Positions 1 through 9,107 of a DNA stretch of 64,000 nt are shown piece after piece. The stretch is from assembly GCA_946886405.1 (NCBI GenBank), contig CAMPIO010000002.1, forward strand, positions 1-64,000, in the 5' to 3' direction. Both the position numbers and the translations under genes were made by a program. Each line of letters begins with the position of its first letter. Positions within the stretch are counted from its first letter, which is position 1. Source of the stretch: an uncultured Pseudoxanthomonas sp. Its GTDB lineage: Bacteria > Pseudomonadota > Gammaproteobacteria > Xanthomonadales > Xanthomonadaceae. Below the pieces are notes generated by a model, which was not told where the DNA came from, did no database searches, and saw only the letters and a list, made by a program, of their open reading frames with translations.

Positions 1-1
1 G

Positions 2-949
2 GGCGTGATGCAGTTCATCGTGCGGATCATGGCGCTGGCCATCACCAAGGTGATGAAGGTGTCCGGTGCGGAAACGACCAGCGTCTGCGCCAGCGTGTTC
101 ATCGGCCAGACCGAGGCACCGCTGACGGTGCGTCCCTATATCCCGAAGATGACCGAGTCCGAGCTGATCACCATGATGATCGGCGGCATGGCCCACATCG
201 CCGGCGGCGTGCTGGCGGCCTACGTCGGCATGCTGGGCGGCGGTGATCCGGAGCAGCAAGCGTTCTATGCGAAGCACCTGCTGGCGGCCTCGATCATGGC
301 CGCGCCTGCCACCCTGGTGGTCGCCAAGCTGCTGATCCCGGAAACCGGCACGCCACTGACGCGCGGCACGGTCAAGATGGAGGTCGAGAAGACCTCCAGC
401 AACCTGATCGACGCCGCTGCCGCCGGTGCCGGCGACGGCCTGAGGCTGGCGCTCAACATCGGCGCGATGCTGCTGGCGTTCATTGCGCTGATCGCGCTGC
501 TGAACTGGCCGCTCACCTGGCTGGGTGAAGTGACGGGTCTGGCTGCCGCCATCGGCAAGCCCACCGACCTGGCCGCCATCTTCGGCTACCTGCTGGCGCC
601 CATCGCGTGGGTGATCGGCGTACCGTGGCAGGACGCGACGACGGTGGGCTCGCTGATCGGCCAGAAGGTCGTCATCAACGAATTCGTCGCCTACCTGCAA
701 CTGGCCGACATCGTGAATGGCAAGGTGGCCGGCGTGTCGCTGTCCGACGAAGGCAAGCTGATCGCCACGTACGCCCTGTGCGGCTTCGCGAACTTCAGCT
801 CGATCGCGATCCAGATCGGCGGCATCGGTGGCCTGGCCCCCGAGCGGCGCTCGGACCTGGCGCGCTTCGGCCTGCGCGCCGTGCTGGGCGGCACCATCGC
901 CACGCTGATGACGGCCACCATCGCCGGCGTGCTGTCGCACTTCGGCTGA
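2..949 (+). CDS. NupC-type concentrative nucleoside transporter (3' part)
   Basis: This is the C-terminal ~315 residues of a CNT-family nucleoside:cation symporter of the inner membrane; the 5' end lies before the window. Visible family landmarks are [12 protein letters not shown], which contributes to nucleoside binding, the motif NEFVAYLQL, and the C-terminal [17 protein letters not shown] signature. Several hydrophobic helices are clear, for example around residues 150-170 and 285-310 of the visible part. A ribokinase-like gene follows 94 bp downstream on the same strand, suggesting joint uptake and use of nucleosides or ribose. The reading frame is open to the window edge, so no start can be chosen. 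Confidence 0.9.
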   Translation, partial: GVMQFIVRIMALAITKVMKVSGAETTSVCASVFIGQTEAPLTVRPYIPKMTESELITMMIGGMAHIAGGVLAAYVGMLGGGDPEQQAFYAKHLLAASIMAAPATLVVAKLLIPETGTPLTRGTVKMEVEKTSSNLIDAAAAGAGDGLRLALNIGAMLLAFIALIALLNWPLTWLGEVTGLAAAIGKPTDLAAIFGYLLAPIAWVIGVPWQDATTVGSLIGQKVVINEFVAYLQLADIVNGKVAGVSLSDEGKLIATYALCGFANFSSIAIQIGGIGGLAPERRSDLARFGLRAVLGGTIATLMTATIAGVLSHFG

Positions 950-1043
950 TGCGGGAGCGGCGGCCGACGGCCGCCTCCCCCATCCCGTTGACGTTCCCTT
1001 CCCGTGACCACGGCGATGCTGTGGCCCGGACCTCAGGTATCGC

Positions 1044-2030
1044 ATGATGAATACGCTTTCCTCCGCCGCCCGCGTCGTTGTCGTGGGCTCGTTCAATGTC
1101 GACCACGTCTGGCGCTGCGAGGCCCTGCCTGTCGCCGGCGCGACCATCGCCGGCCGTTATGCCAGCGGCCCGGGCGGCAAGGGTTTCAACCAGGCAGTCG
1201 CCGCGGTGCGGGCCGGTGCGGGCACGACTTTCGTCTGCGCGCTGGGAGACGATGCCGGCGGCCGACTCGCACGTGATCTGGCGGACGCCAACGGTCTGGC
1301 GCTGCGCGTGCAGGCGAGCGATGAGCCCACCGGCACCGCCGGCATCTACGTGGATGCGCACGGGCGCAACACCATCGTCATCGGTGCTGGCGCCAATGCG
1401 ATCCTGTCGACCGACTTCGCCACCGGGCAGGCGGACGTGCTGGCGGCTGCGGGTGTGGTGCTGGTCCAACTGGAATCCCCTGCCGACACCGTGCTGGCCA
1501 CGCTGCAGGCCGCACGCCACTGCGGCGCGACCACCCTGCTGAACCCCGCACCCGCGAATGCCGCGACCACGACCGAACTGCTGGCCCACGCCGACGTCAT
1601 CACGCCGAATGAAACCGAATTCGCCGCCCTGCTCGCGCGCCACCTGGGCGAACGCATCAGCGCCGACGATGTCGCCACGCTCGATGGCGTCACCCTGCAC
1701 CAGCATTGCCGCCAGCTGTTGCCGCACGGCACCGTCGTGGTGACGCTGGGTGCCACCGGTGTGTATGTATCGCACCCTGAAGACGCCATGCGCGGCGACG
1801 CCCGCCCGCACTACCGTGTCGCCGCCGAAAGCGCAGCGGTCGTCGATACGACGGGCGCCGGCGATGCCTTCAACGGCGCGCTGGCGGCTTCGCTGGCGGA
1901 AGCCGCATTGCCGTCTTTCGCCGATCACGTGCGCTTCGCCAACCGCTACGCCGCACTGTCTACCGAACGCCCGGGCGCCGCGCTGGCCATGCCCACGCGT
2001 GCAGAGTTGACCGCCCGCCACGGCGAGTAA
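1044..2030 (+). CDS. PfkB-family sugar kinase, ribokinase-like
   Basis: Predicted cytoplasmic kinase of 328 residues that phosphorylates a pentose or nucleoside, most likely ribose to ribose 5-phosphate. The N-terminal PfkB signature GPGGKGFNQAVAA is near residue 42. The C-terminal signature DTTGAGDAFNGA is near residue 268, with the catalytic Asp in GAGD. The length is normal for ribokinase (about 305-330). The start is ATG-ATG at 1044/1047; either could be used. Placement just after a nucleoside transporter supports nucleoside or ribose salvage. Inosine-guanosine kinase or another PfkB specificity cannot be excluded. Confidence 0.85.
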   Translation: MMNTLSSAARVVVVGSFNVDHVWRCEALPVAGATIAGRYASGPGGKGFNQAVAAVRAGAGTTFVCALGDDAGGRLARDLADANGLALRVQASDEPTGTAGIYVDAHGRNTIVIGAGANAILSTDFATGQADVLAAAGVVLVQLESPADTVLATLQAARHCGATTLLNPAPANAATTTELLAHADVITPNETEFAALLARHLGERISADDVATLDGVTLHQHCRQLLPHGTVVVTLGATGVYVSHPEDAMRGDARPHYRVAAESAAVVDTTGAGDAFNGALAASLAEAALPSFADHVRFANRYAALSTERPGAALAMPTRAELTARHGE

Positions 2031-2063
2031 GGCGCGGCGGTTTCGCCCTCGACCCAAGCGGCG

Positions 2064-2069
2064 GATAAT
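2064..2069 (+). promoter_or_regulatory. -10 box of dusB, leaderless spacing
   Basis: GATAAT ends exactly 6 nt before the dusB ATG at 2076, so transcription should start at the A of the start codon. No Shine-Dalgarno sequence is present and the -35 region is weak. The same spacing recurs before five other genes in this window. Confidence 0.5.
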
Positions 2070-2075
2070 GCCGCC

Positions 2076-3074
2076 ATGCAGATCGGCCCCTACCGCATCG
2101 ACCCGCCGGTGATGCTGGCCCCCATGGCCGGCGTCACCGACAAGCCGTTCCGCCTGCTGTGCAAGCAGCTGGGCGCGGGGCTGGCGGTGTCGGAGATGAC
2201 GATCAGCGACCCGCGCTTCTGGAATACCGCCAAGTCGCTGCACCGCATGGACCACGAGGGTGAGCCCAGCCCGGTCAGCGTGCAGATCGCCGGCACCGAG
2301 CCGGAACAACTGGCCAACGCCGCGCGTTACAACGCCGACCACGGCGCGCAGATCATCGACATCAACATGGGCTGCCCGGCCAAGAAGGTGTGCAACGCCT
2401 GGGCCGGTTCTGCGCTGATGCGCGACGAAGCCCTGGTCGGCCGCATCCTGGCAGCCGTGGTGAACGCGGTCGACGTGCCGGTGACATTGAAGATCCGCAC
2501 CGGCTGGGACTGCGACCACCGCAACGGACCGGTGATCGCGCGCATCGCGCAGGAAAGCGGCATCGCCTCATTGGCCGTGCATGGTCGCACCCGCGACCAG
2601 CACTACACCGGCACCGCCGAGTACGACACCATCGCCGCGATCAAGGCGGCGTTGCGCATTCCCGTGGTGGCCAACGGCGACATCGGCTCGCCTGAGAAAG
2701 CCGCCCATGTGCTCGCGACGACGCGCGCCGATGCCGTGATGATCGGCCGCGCCGCGCAAGGACGGCCGTGGATCTTCCGCGAGGTGGCGCATTACCTGGC
2801 CACGGGTGCGCACCTTCCGCCGCCCTCCCTGCACGAAGTGCGGGACATCCTGCTCGGCCACTTGCATGCGCTGCACGCCTTCTACGGCGAGCCACAGGGC
2901 GTGCGTATCGCACGCAAGCACCTGGGCTGGTATGCAAAGGACCGACCCGAGAACCTGGCCTTCCGCGCGGTGGTCAATCGTGCCGAGAGTGCGGAGGAAC
3001 AGGTGCGGCTGACCCGCGACTACTTCGATGCCCTCATCGCCGGGGTCATACCGGCACTACCCGCCGCCGCCTGA
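2076..3074 (+). CDS. dusB: tRNA-dihydrouridine synthase B
   Basis: FMN enzyme of 332 residues that reduces specific uridines to dihydrouridine in tRNA. The opening PPVMLAPMAGVTDKPFR is typical of the DusB TIM barrel. The catalytic-Cys region reads NMGCPAKKVCN followed by AGSALM, the substrate region is VHGRTRDQHYTG, and the flavin phosphate-binding part is ANGDIGSPEKA ... MIGRAAQGRPW. Length matches E. coli DusB (~321). In many gammaproteobacteria dusB precedes fis; here a methyltransferase gene follows 12 bp later instead. The mRNA is predicted to be leaderless. Confidence 0.95.
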   Translation: MQIGPYRIDPPVMLAPMAGVTDKPFRLLCKQLGAGLAVSEMTISDPRFWNTAKSLHRMDHEGEPSPVSVQIAGTEPEQLANAARYNADHGAQIIDINMGCPAKKVCNAWAGSALMRDEALVGRILAAVVNAVDVPVTLKIRTGWDCDHRNGPVIARIAQESGIASLAVHGRTRDQHYTGTAEYDTIAAIKAALRIPVVANGDIGSPEKAAHVLATTRADAVMIGRAAQGRPWIFREVAHYLATGAHLPPPSLHEVRDILLGHLHALHAFYGEPQGVRIARKHLGWYAKDRPENLAFRAVVNRAESAEEQVRLTRDYFDALIAGVIPALPAAA

Positions 3075-3086
3075 CGGAGACGTTTC

Positions 3087-3914
3087 ATGTCCGAGACGAA
3101 CGAAAGCCCTGCCTATCTCCACGGATTCTCTTCGGTGGAGCAGGCACGCCTGATGAAACAGGCGCGACTGATGGAAAGCACGATCTTCAACCACATCGAC
3201 TACACCGGTGCACGCCGACTGCTTGAAGTCGGCAGCGGCGTGGGCGCGCAGACCGAAATCCTGCTGCGCCGGTTCCCGGAGGTGCACGTCACCTGCATCG
3301 ATCTCAATGAGGTACAGCTGGCGGCGGCGAAGCAGAACCTCGCCACGATGCCCTGGTGCCGCGACCGTTATGCGTTGCAGCAGGCCGATGCCAGCCGATT
3401 GCCGTACGGCGCCCGGGAGTTCGATGCCGCCTTCCTGTGCTGGATCCTCGAACACGTGCCCAATCCGGCGCGGGTACTGAGTGAAGTGCGCCGTGTGCTG
3501 GCGCCCGGCTCGCCGGTCTACATCACCGAGGTGATGAATTCCTCGTTCCTGCTGCACCCTTATTCACCGAACACCTGGCGCTACTGGATGGCGTTCAACG
3601 ACTTCCAGTACGACAGCGGCGGCGATCCGTTCATCGGCGCCAAGCTCGGCAACCTGCTGTTGGCCGGCGGTTACCGGGACGTGGTGACCGAGATCAAGAC
3701 CGTGCACTTCGACAACCGCGAACCGGCGCGGCGCAAGGACATGATCGCGTTCTGGGAGGAGCTGCTGCTGTCGGCGGCCGATTCGATGGTGGAGGCCGGG
3801 CGCGTCACCCGCGACATCGTCGAGGGCATGCGGCGTGAGATGCACGACGTGCAGAACGACCCGGACGCGGTGTTCTTCTACGCCTTCGTGCAGGCACGCG
3901 CGACGGTGTACTGA
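3087..3914 (+). CDS. class I SAM-dependent methyltransferase
   Basis: Soluble protein of 275 residues with a Rossmann methyltransferase core: SAM-binding motif I LLEVGSGVGAQTE near residue 40, the acidic end of strand 2 in CIDLNEVQL, and motif IV FDAAFLCWILEHVPNP. The C-terminal third is helical and may form the substrate lid. A Shine-Dalgarno GGAGA precedes the ATG. The gene follows dusB by 12 bp and is probably co-transcribed. The substrate is unknown; the fold resembles UbiE/COQ5-like small-molecule methyltransferases. Confidence 0.8.
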   Translation: MSETNESPAYLHGFSSVEQARLMKQARLMESTIFNHIDYTGARRLLEVGSGVGAQTEILLRRFPEVHVTCIDLNEVQLAAAKQNLATMPWCRDRYALQQADASRLPYGAREFDAAFLCWILEHVPNPARVLSEVRRVLAPGSPVYITEVMNSSFLLHPYSPNTWRYWMAFNDFQYDSGGDPFIGAKLGNLLLAGGYRDVVTEIKTVHFDNREPARRKDMIAFWEELLLSAADSMVEAGRVTRDIVEGMRREMHDVQNDPDAVFFYAFVQARATVY

Positions 3915-3915
3915 C

Positions 3916-5016
3916 CTACGGCGCAGACGGCGTGTCCGGTGCCGGCGCAGGCGGCGCTGTACCCGGCCCCAACGCGGTGCGGACCGGTTCTGCCGAGGGA
4001 TGCCAGATGCGGTGCCACATCGCCGCCAGCAACCGGCGCATGCCGTCCCCGCCGGAGACGGGCATCGACCAGGGTTGCTGCACGGGCGCGATCGCGTGCC
4101 AGCGGCCATCGCGCTGCTCGGCCACGTTGAAACGGAAGTTGTAGTCGGGCTCCATCCCCATGCGCAGGTCGGACAGGACCAGCTGTCCCGCCTGCACCTG
4201 CGCGCGCATGAAGCCACGGTTGAACCAGGCCAGGCGCTGGACCGCCGGCACGTCGGCCGCTTCGCGGAACGCCTGCACGTTGGACGGATAACCGCGGAAC
4301 GGCAGCGGCCCCTCGTCCACCAGCACCGAGCGCTCGGCCTCGACGTAGCCCGTCGGCGTCATCGCCACCACGCGCCACAGCAGCGTGTTGAACGGCATCG
4401 GTACGGAAAAGTACGGTGCATCGCCCAACCCCATCGAGGCCAGCGTGCGCTCCGCTTCGCGATCCACCATGGCCTTCGCGACCAGCGACCAGCCCAGGTA
4501 GGCCGTACTGAGTACAAGGCCGACCGCCAGCGTTCGTTGCGCGGCAACCCGTTCGCGCAGACACCACGCCGCGATGCAGGCCACCAATAGCCACACCGTG
4601 TACAGCGGATCGATGATGAACATGCTGGACCACATCGCCGGCGCCGGCATCAGCGGCCACCAGAGCTGCGTGCCGTAGACGGTGAAGGCGTCGAGCAGGG
4701 GATGCGTGACCAGCGCCAGCTGGATCGCCCAGAACCAGCGCACGGGCGAAGCGGCGACGCGCCCGCGGCCGTACCGCTTGAACAGCCACCAGATCAGCCA
4801 GCCCACCAGCGGCAGCACGAACAGCGAATGGCTGAAGCTGCGGTGCACGGTCATCAACGTGACCGGGTTGTCCGAGAACAGCGCGATCGGCAGGCTGTCG
4901 AGGTCGGGCAGCGTGCCGAGTGCGGCGCCGGCAAGCAGCGCGGCGCGACGGTGCCCGGCGGGGGCGATGGCGGCGGCGATCGCACCACCAAGAACAATCT
5001 GGCTGAGGGAATCCAT
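3916..5016 (-). CDS. YdjM/DUF457-type membrane-bound metal-dependent hydrolase
   Basis: Inner-membrane protein of about 366 residues. It opens with MDSLSQIVLGGAIAAAIAP and contains GTLPDLDSLP and HRSFSHSLFVLP, the Asp and His clusters typical of the LexA-binding/DUF457 putative metal-dependent hydrolases. Four or more hydrophobic helices occupy residues 1-180, and the C-terminal half is mostly soluble. An upstream in-frame ATG at 5097 exists, but the start at 5016 fits the family and lies exactly 6 nt after a TACAAT box. The gene converges on the methyltransferase (one base between stops). The biochemical reaction is not established for this family. Confidence 0.75.
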   Translation of the reverse strand: MDSLSQIVLGGAIAAAIAPAGHRRAALLAGAALGTLPDLDSLPIALFSDNPVTLMTVHRSFSHSLFVLPLVGWLIWWLFKRYGRGRVAASPVRWFWAIQLALVTHPLLDAFTVYGTQLWWPLMPAPAMWSSMFIIDPLYTVWLLVACIAAWCLRERVAAQRTLAVGLVLSTAYLGWSLVAKAMVDREAERTLASMGLGDAPYFSVPMPFNTLLWRVVAMTPTGYVEAERSVLVDEGPLPFRGYPSNVQAFREAADVPAVQRLAWFNRGFMRAQVQAGQLVLSDLRMGMEPDYNFRFNVAEQRDGRWHAIAPVQQPWSMPVSGGDGMRRLLAAMWHRIWHPSAEPVRTALGPGTAPPAPAPDTPSAP

Positions 5017-5022
5017 GGCGCG

Positions 5023-5028
5023 ATTGTA
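5023..5028 (-). promoter_or_regulatory. -10 box TACAAT, leaderless spacing, inside a REP-like end
   Basis: TACAAT on the minus strand ends 6 nt before the ATG at 5016. It is formed by the edge of a GTAGGAGCGGG repeat end, so the REP-like element appears to supply the -10 box. Confidence 0.4.
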
Positions 5029-5048
5029 GGAGCGGGCCATGCCCGCGA
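5025..5048. repeat. REP-like palindrome, short form
   Basis: Contains tGTAGGAGCGGGCcatGCCCGCga, with GCGGGC pairing to GCCCGC around a CAT loop. The GTAGGAGCG head is shared with the long palindrome at 13262-13342, so both belong to one family of intergenic REP-type repeats. Confidence 0.55.
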
Positions 5049-5077
5049 CCATCACCCCGCGTGCACGTCTTCCGCGC

Positions 5078-5896
5078 TCACGCCGCGCGCTGCGCATCCT
5101 GTGGCACCAGCCGCAATCGCGGCGCCACTTCGGCCAGCACTTTGCCGGTGTGCGACAGCAGGCACAGGGTACCGTCGGCCTCCTCGCTGAGCGCCGTCAG
5201 GCTTTCCACCCAGTCACCGTCGTTCGCATAAAGCAGTCCGTCTCGCTGCGCCAGCGAGGCCCGATGGATATGCCCGCAGACGATGCCGTCCAGGCCGCGA
5301 CGGCGGGCGTCGTCCAGGCCTGCCTGCACGAAGCGTGCGATGTAGCGTTCGGCGGCGTCGCTCTGGCGCTTGAGGTATTCGGCCAGCGACCAGTAGCGCA
5401 GGCCCAATCGGCGGCGCAGCTGGTTGGTCAGACGGTTGCCGGTGAGGATGCGGTAGTACAGCCAGTCGCCGAACTTTTCCTGCAGCCCGCCAAAGTGGGT
5501 GATGCCATCGTAGTCGTCGCCATGCGTCACCAGCAGGCGGCGGCCATCGAGCGTGGTGTGTATGGCGCGGCGGCGCACCTGCATGGCCGGCAGCATCAGG
5601 CCGCAGAAGCGACGGATGGGACTATCGTGATTGCCCGGGACGTAGACGATCTCGGTGCCGTTGCGCGCGAGGGCATGCAGCGCCTCGACCACCCGGTTGT
5701 GCGCTGCATCCCATGATGCCCGACGCTGCGCCATCCACCACAGGTCGACGATGTCGCCCACCAGGTACAGGCGGCGACAGTGCAGGCCGGAGAGGAAGTC
5801 GGCGAACTCTGCGGCATGGCAGTGCTTGGAACCCAGGTGGACGTCGGAGACGAAGACCGCGCGCCGCATCGCGGATGGCGTGGCCTGTGGCGTCAT
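5078..5896 (-). CDS. LpxH-like UDP-2,3-diacylglucosamine diphosphatase family metallophosphoesterase
   Basis: Calcineurin-like phosphoesterase of 272 residues. All metal-binding motifs are present in order: SDVHLGS (D-x-H), VGDIVDLW, PGNHD, THGDDYD and CGHIHRA. This arrangement matches the LpxH/LpxH2 relatives acting in lipid A synthesis. The start ATG at 5896 overlaps the stop of the upstream acyltransferase gene as ATGA, so translation is probably coupled; an alternative ATG is at 5869 (MRRAVFVSDVHLG). Coupling to an acyltransferase suggests a membrane-lipid role. Whether it is the main LpxH or a paralogue cannot be told here. Confidence 0.8.
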   Translation of the reverse strand: MTPQATPSAMRRAVFVSDVHLGSKHCHAAEFADFLSGLHCRRLYLVGDIVDLWWMAQRRASWDAAHNRVVEALHALARNGTEIVYVPGNHDSPIRRFCGLMLPAMQVRRRAIHTTLDGRRLLVTHGDDYDGITHFGGLQEKFGDWLYYRILTGNRLTNQLRRRLGLRYWSLAEYLKRQSDAAERYIARFVQAGLDDARRRGLDGIVCGHIHRASLAQRDGLLYANDGDWVESLTALSEEADGTLCLLSHTGKVLAEVAPRLRLVPQDAQRAA

Positions 5897-7620
5897 GCCG
5901 CAGCCTCCGCAGGACGCCGGGCGTCGCCGAGGTAGCGTTCCCGCTTCTTCGGCCGGATGCGATGCAGGTCCACTTCGATCAGGCCATCGATGGCGTCGCT
6001 GAAATCCGGATCGACGCCGAACGCGAGGAACCGTGCGCCGCCGGGTTCGCACAGGTCGGTGTACTGCTTGTAGAGCATCGGCACGGTTGCTCCCAGCGTG
6101 TCGAGGTTGGTCTTCAGCACCCGGAATGCCGTGTCGGCATCCAGCGCATCGAAACACGTCGGCGTCGCCGTGTAGCGGAACGGATGGCGCGAGCGCGCTT
6201 CGCCGCTCGGATCGCCGTAATAGTGGGCGTAGTACGCGACGATCTGCTCGCGCGCATCCAGCGGCAATGCGGCACTCATGGATACCGCACCGAACAGGTA
6301 ACGCACGCGAGGATGGCGACGAAGGTAAGCACCGATGCCCTGCCACAGGTAGTCGATGCTGCGGCTGCCCCAGTAGTCCGGCACCACGAAACTGCGCCCC
6401 AGTTCCATGCCGGTGGCCAGGCGCGGCAATGCGTCGTCGGCGTAGTCGAACAGCGACGCGGTGTAGAGTCCCTTCAGTCCCTGCGCCGCCAGCACCGGCG
6501 CACCACGGGCGATACGGTAGGCGCCGGCGATCTTCCGCTGCGCCGCGTCCCATAGCACGATGTGCTCGTACCACGTATCGAAGGCATCGACGTCCATCCG
6601 CTTGCCGGTCCCCTCGCCCACCGCGCGGAATGTCTGCTCACGCAGGCGTCCGATCTCGCGCAGCAGCGGCGAGCCGCCGGCCAGCCGGCCCACGCAGATG
6701 CGCTTGCCATCGGTGGTCTGGCCCAGCACCTCCAGCGCGTCGACGCAGGCTTCCAGCGCCTCGGGCGCGAGGGCGGCCAGCAAGGGTTCGGGAGCCTCGA
6801 CGGGTTCCGGCGACACCGGCTTTGCAGGGCGCCCGAGCGCATACAGCGTGGTGCGCACGCGCGCGATCACGATGGCCGCGTCGTCGTCCGCATCGATTCG
6901 CATGACCTGGCCCACGTGCAATTGCAGGCGGCGCTGGCTGCGGCGGAACATTTCGCGCGCCAGCAACGCGGTACCTGCGGGCTTGAACAGCGCCGACGCG
7001 CCGTAGAACAGAGGCGAGTTGCGTGCCTGGACGCGGATCGGCAATACCGGCGCCCCGGTCGCGCGGGCGAAGCGCAGGAAGCCGCGGCGCCAGCGCGTGT
7101 CGCGCACGCCGCGTGGCCCCAGTCGCGACACCTCACCGGCCGGGAACACGATCACGCACTGCTCGGCCTCCAGCGCCTGCTCCACCGCGCGCACGCTCTC
7201 GGTACTCGGCTTGCCACCCAGGATCCGCACCGGCAGCAGCAGGTCGGCCAGCGGAGCGATGCCCATCAGGACGTCATTCGCCACGATCCGCACATCGCGG
7301 CGCACGCGGCCGACCAGTTGCAGCAACGCCAGGGCATCGAGCGCACCGGACGGATGGTTGGCGACGATCAGCAACCGGCCCTGCGCGGGAATGCGGCGCT
7401 CGCCTTCGGGCTCGACCGTCGGGCGCAGGTTGAGGTGATCGATGGTGGCGTCGACGAACGCCAGCCCCTTCAAATGCCCATGATCGGCGAGGAAAGCGTA
7501 AGCCTGGTCGAGCTTCGACCAGCGCCCCAGCGTGCGCAGCAGCGGCTGGGTCAGCCGGGCACGACGGCCACGGAACCAGTGGGGATAGCGTTCGGCGATC
7601 TGGCGTTCCAGCGGGTGCAT
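5893..7620 (-). CDS. two-domain acyltransferase: PlsC-like N-terminus plus OlsB/GNAT-like C-terminus (OlsF-like)
   Basis: Protein of 575 residues. The N-terminal half is a lysophospholipid acyltransferase-like (PlsC) domain with NHPSG near residue 87 in place of the classical NHxxxxD box, VNDVLMG-like text, and FPAGEVSR. The C-terminal half (from ~residue 300) resembles the OlsB ornithine N-acyltransferase/hemolysin-like GNAT family, with LREQTFRAVGEGTGKRMD, MELGRSFVVPDYWGS and LWQGIGAYL. The combination resembles OlsF-type bifunctional enzymes that make ornithine lipids, which is inference from domain order. The start at 7620 (MHPLERQIAERYP) fits the domain; an in-frame extension to 7764 looks non-coding. 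Translation of the next gene is coupled by ATGA. Confidence 0.75.
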   Translation of the reverse strand: MHPLERQIAERYPHWFRGRRARLTQPLLRTLGRWSKLDQAYAFLADHGHLKGLAFVDATIDHLNLRPTVEPEGERRIPAQGRLLIVANHPSGALDALALLQLVGRVRRDVRIVANDVLMGIAPLADLLLPVRILGGKPSTESVRAVEQALEAEQCVIVFPAGEVSRLGPRGVRDTRWRRGFLRFARATGAPVLPIRVQARNSPLFYGASALFKPAGTALLAREMFRRSQRRLQLHVGQVMRIDADDDAAIVIARVRTTLYALGRPAKPVSPEPVEAPEPLLAALAPEALEACVDALEVLGQTTDGKRICVGRLAGGSPLLREIGRLREQTFRAVGEGTGKRMDVDAFDTWYEHIVLWDAAQRKIAGAYRIARGAPVLAAQGLKGLYTASLFDYADDALPRLATGMELGRSFVVPDYWGSRSIDYLWQGIGAYLRRHPRVRYLFGAVSMSAALPLDAREQIVAYYAHYYGDPSGEARSRHPFRYTATPTCFDALDADTAFRVLKTNLDTLGATVPMLYKQYTDLCEPGGARFLAFGVDPDFSDAIDGLIEVDLHRIRPKKRERYLGDARRPAEAAA

Positions 7621-7791
7621 GGCAGGGGCCGGCGGCGGGGTTTCGCCGCGCAGCCTGCGCGCGTCCGGCGACAGCCCGGTTGCCGTTTTCTGGCAATCCG
7701 GTGACAGCAGGCCGTGACCCGCGCTTAACCCGCGGCGACCCTGAACGACGCAGAATGCACGCACCCTCCGCGGCGTGTATCATGCGCGCCC

Positions 7792-7815
7792 ATCTTTTCA
7801 TCCGAATCAAAGGAT
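7792..7815 (+). promoter_or_regulatory. methionine-cycle operator palindrome before metK
   Basis: An imperfect 24-bp inverted repeat with left half ATCTTTTCATCC and right half GAATCAAAGGAT. The same element, followed by ATAA, precedes ahcY and metF. It ends 9 nt before the metK ATG and overlaps the likely Shine-Dalgarno AAAGGA. A possible -10 (TATCAT) lies upstream at 7778-7783. Control by the ArsR-family SAH sensor SahR is a reasonable inference, not shown. Confidence 0.6.
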
Positions 7816-7824
7816 ATAAGCCTG

Positions 7825-9036
7825 ATGTCCAGCTACCTGTTCACCTCCGAATCGGTCTCCGAAGGCCATCCGGACAAGATCGCCGACCAGATTTCCGACG
7901 CCGTGCTGGACGCGATCCTGGCCCAGGACAAGCGCGCACGCGTGGCCTGCGAAACGCTGGTGAAGACGGGCGCGGCCATCGTGGCCGGCGAAGTCACCAC
8001 CACCGCCTGGGTGGACATCGAGTCGCTGGCCCGCAAGGTCATCAACGACATCGGCTACGACAATTCGGACGTGGGCTTCGACGGCCACACCTGCGCCATC
8101 ATCAACATGCTCGGCAAGCAGTCGCCCGACATCAACCAGGGCGTCGACCGCAAGAAGCCGGAAGAACAGGGCGCGGGCGACCAGGGCCTGATGTTCGGCT
8201 ACGCCTGCAACGAGGCGCCGGAGTTCATGCCGGCCCCGCTGTACTACAGCCACCGCCTGGTGGAACAGCAGGCCAAGGTGCGCAAGAAGGGCAAGCTGAA
8301 GTGGCTGCGCCCCGACGCCAAGTCGCAGGTCACGCTGCGCTACGACGGCAACACCGTCCTGGGCCTGGATGCCGTGGTGCTGTCGACCCAGCATGATCCG
8401 GACATCAAGCAGAAGGACCTGATCGAGGCCGTGCGCGCCGAGATCCTGGTGCCCGTGCTGCCGAAGAAGTGGCTCGATGCGCTGTCGAAGAACAAGGTGC
8501 ACATCAACCCGACCGGCAAGTTCGTCATCGGTGGCCCGGTGGGCGACTGCGGCCTGACCGGCCGCAAGATCATCGTCGACAGCTACGGCGGCATGGCCCG
8601 TCACGGCGGCGGCGCGTTCTCGGGCAAGGATCCGTCGAAGGTGGACCGTTCCGCTGCCTACGCCGCGCGCTACGTGGCGAAGAACATCGTGGCCGCCGGC
8701 CTGGCCGACAAGTGCGAAGTGCAGGTCTCCTACGCCATCGGCGTGGCCGAGCCGACCTCGATCTCGGTGACCACGTTCGGCACCGGCAAGGTCGGTGACG
8801 ACGTGATCGAGAAGCTGATCCGCAAGCACTTCGACCTGCGCCCGTACGGCATCACCAGGATGCTGGACCTGGAGCACCCGATCTACCAGCCGACCGCCAG
8901 CTACGGTCACTTCGGCCGCAAGCCGAAGGAGATCAGCTACGTCGACGGCGCCGGCAAGAAGCACACGGCGACCGCCTTCTCCTGGGAGAAGACCGATCGC
9001 GCCGAGGCGCTGCGCAAGGACGCCAAGCTGAAGTAA
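7825..9036 (+). CDS. metK: S-adenosylmethionine synthase
   Basis: Makes SAM from methionine and ATP in the cytoplasm; 403 residues, standard length. It opens with [21 protein letters not shown], which contains the conserved catalytic HPDK. Further family signatures are [15 protein letters not shown], the glycine-rich [16 protein letters not shown] and [13 protein letters not shown]. The start ATG at 7825 is preceded by AAAGGA and by the shared operator. A strong terminator follows the gene, so it is likely monocistronic. Confidence 0.98.
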   Translation: MSSYLFTSESVSEGHPDKIADQISDAVLDAILAQDKRARVACETLVKTGAAIVAGEVTTTAWVDIESLARKVINDIGYDNSDVGFDGHTCAIINMLGKQSPDINQGVDRKKPEEQGAGDQGLMFGYACNEAPEFMPAPLYYSHRLVEQQAKVRKKGKLKWLRPDAKSQVTLRYDGNTVLGLDAVVLSTQHDPDIKQKDLIEAVRAEILVPVLPKKWLDALSKNKVHINPTGKFVIGGPVGDCGLTGRKIIVDSYGGMARHGGGAFSGKDPSKVDRSAAYAARYVAKNIVAAGLADKCEVQVSYAIGVAEPTSISVTTFGTGKVGDDVIEKLIRKHFDLRPYGITRMLDLEHPIYQPTASYGHFGRKPKEISYVDGAGKKHTATAFSWEKTDRAEALRKDAKLK

Positions 9037-9062
9037 GCGCGGCACCACTTACGCGACCATGG

Positions 9063-9093
9063 ACACGGGCCGCTCACGCGGCCCGTGTTTTTT
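9063..9093 (+). terminator. rho-independent terminator of metK
   Basis: An 11-bp perfect stem ACACGGGCCGC/GCGGCCCGTGT with a TCAC loop, followed by six T. A nearly identical terminator stands at 10754-10783. Confidence 0.9.
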
Positions 9094-9107
9094 CCGGATC
9101 GCACGCC

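Noticed and set aside
795..2519. Long minus-strand open frame (574 residues) over the kinase and dusB genes
   Set aside because: Antisense shadow of two clear plus-strand genes; Arg/His/Gly-rich with no domain.
7813..7820. Using GATATAAG as the metK -10 box
   Set aside because: It ends only 4 nt before the ATG, too near for a normal start; more likely part of the operator and ribosome site.
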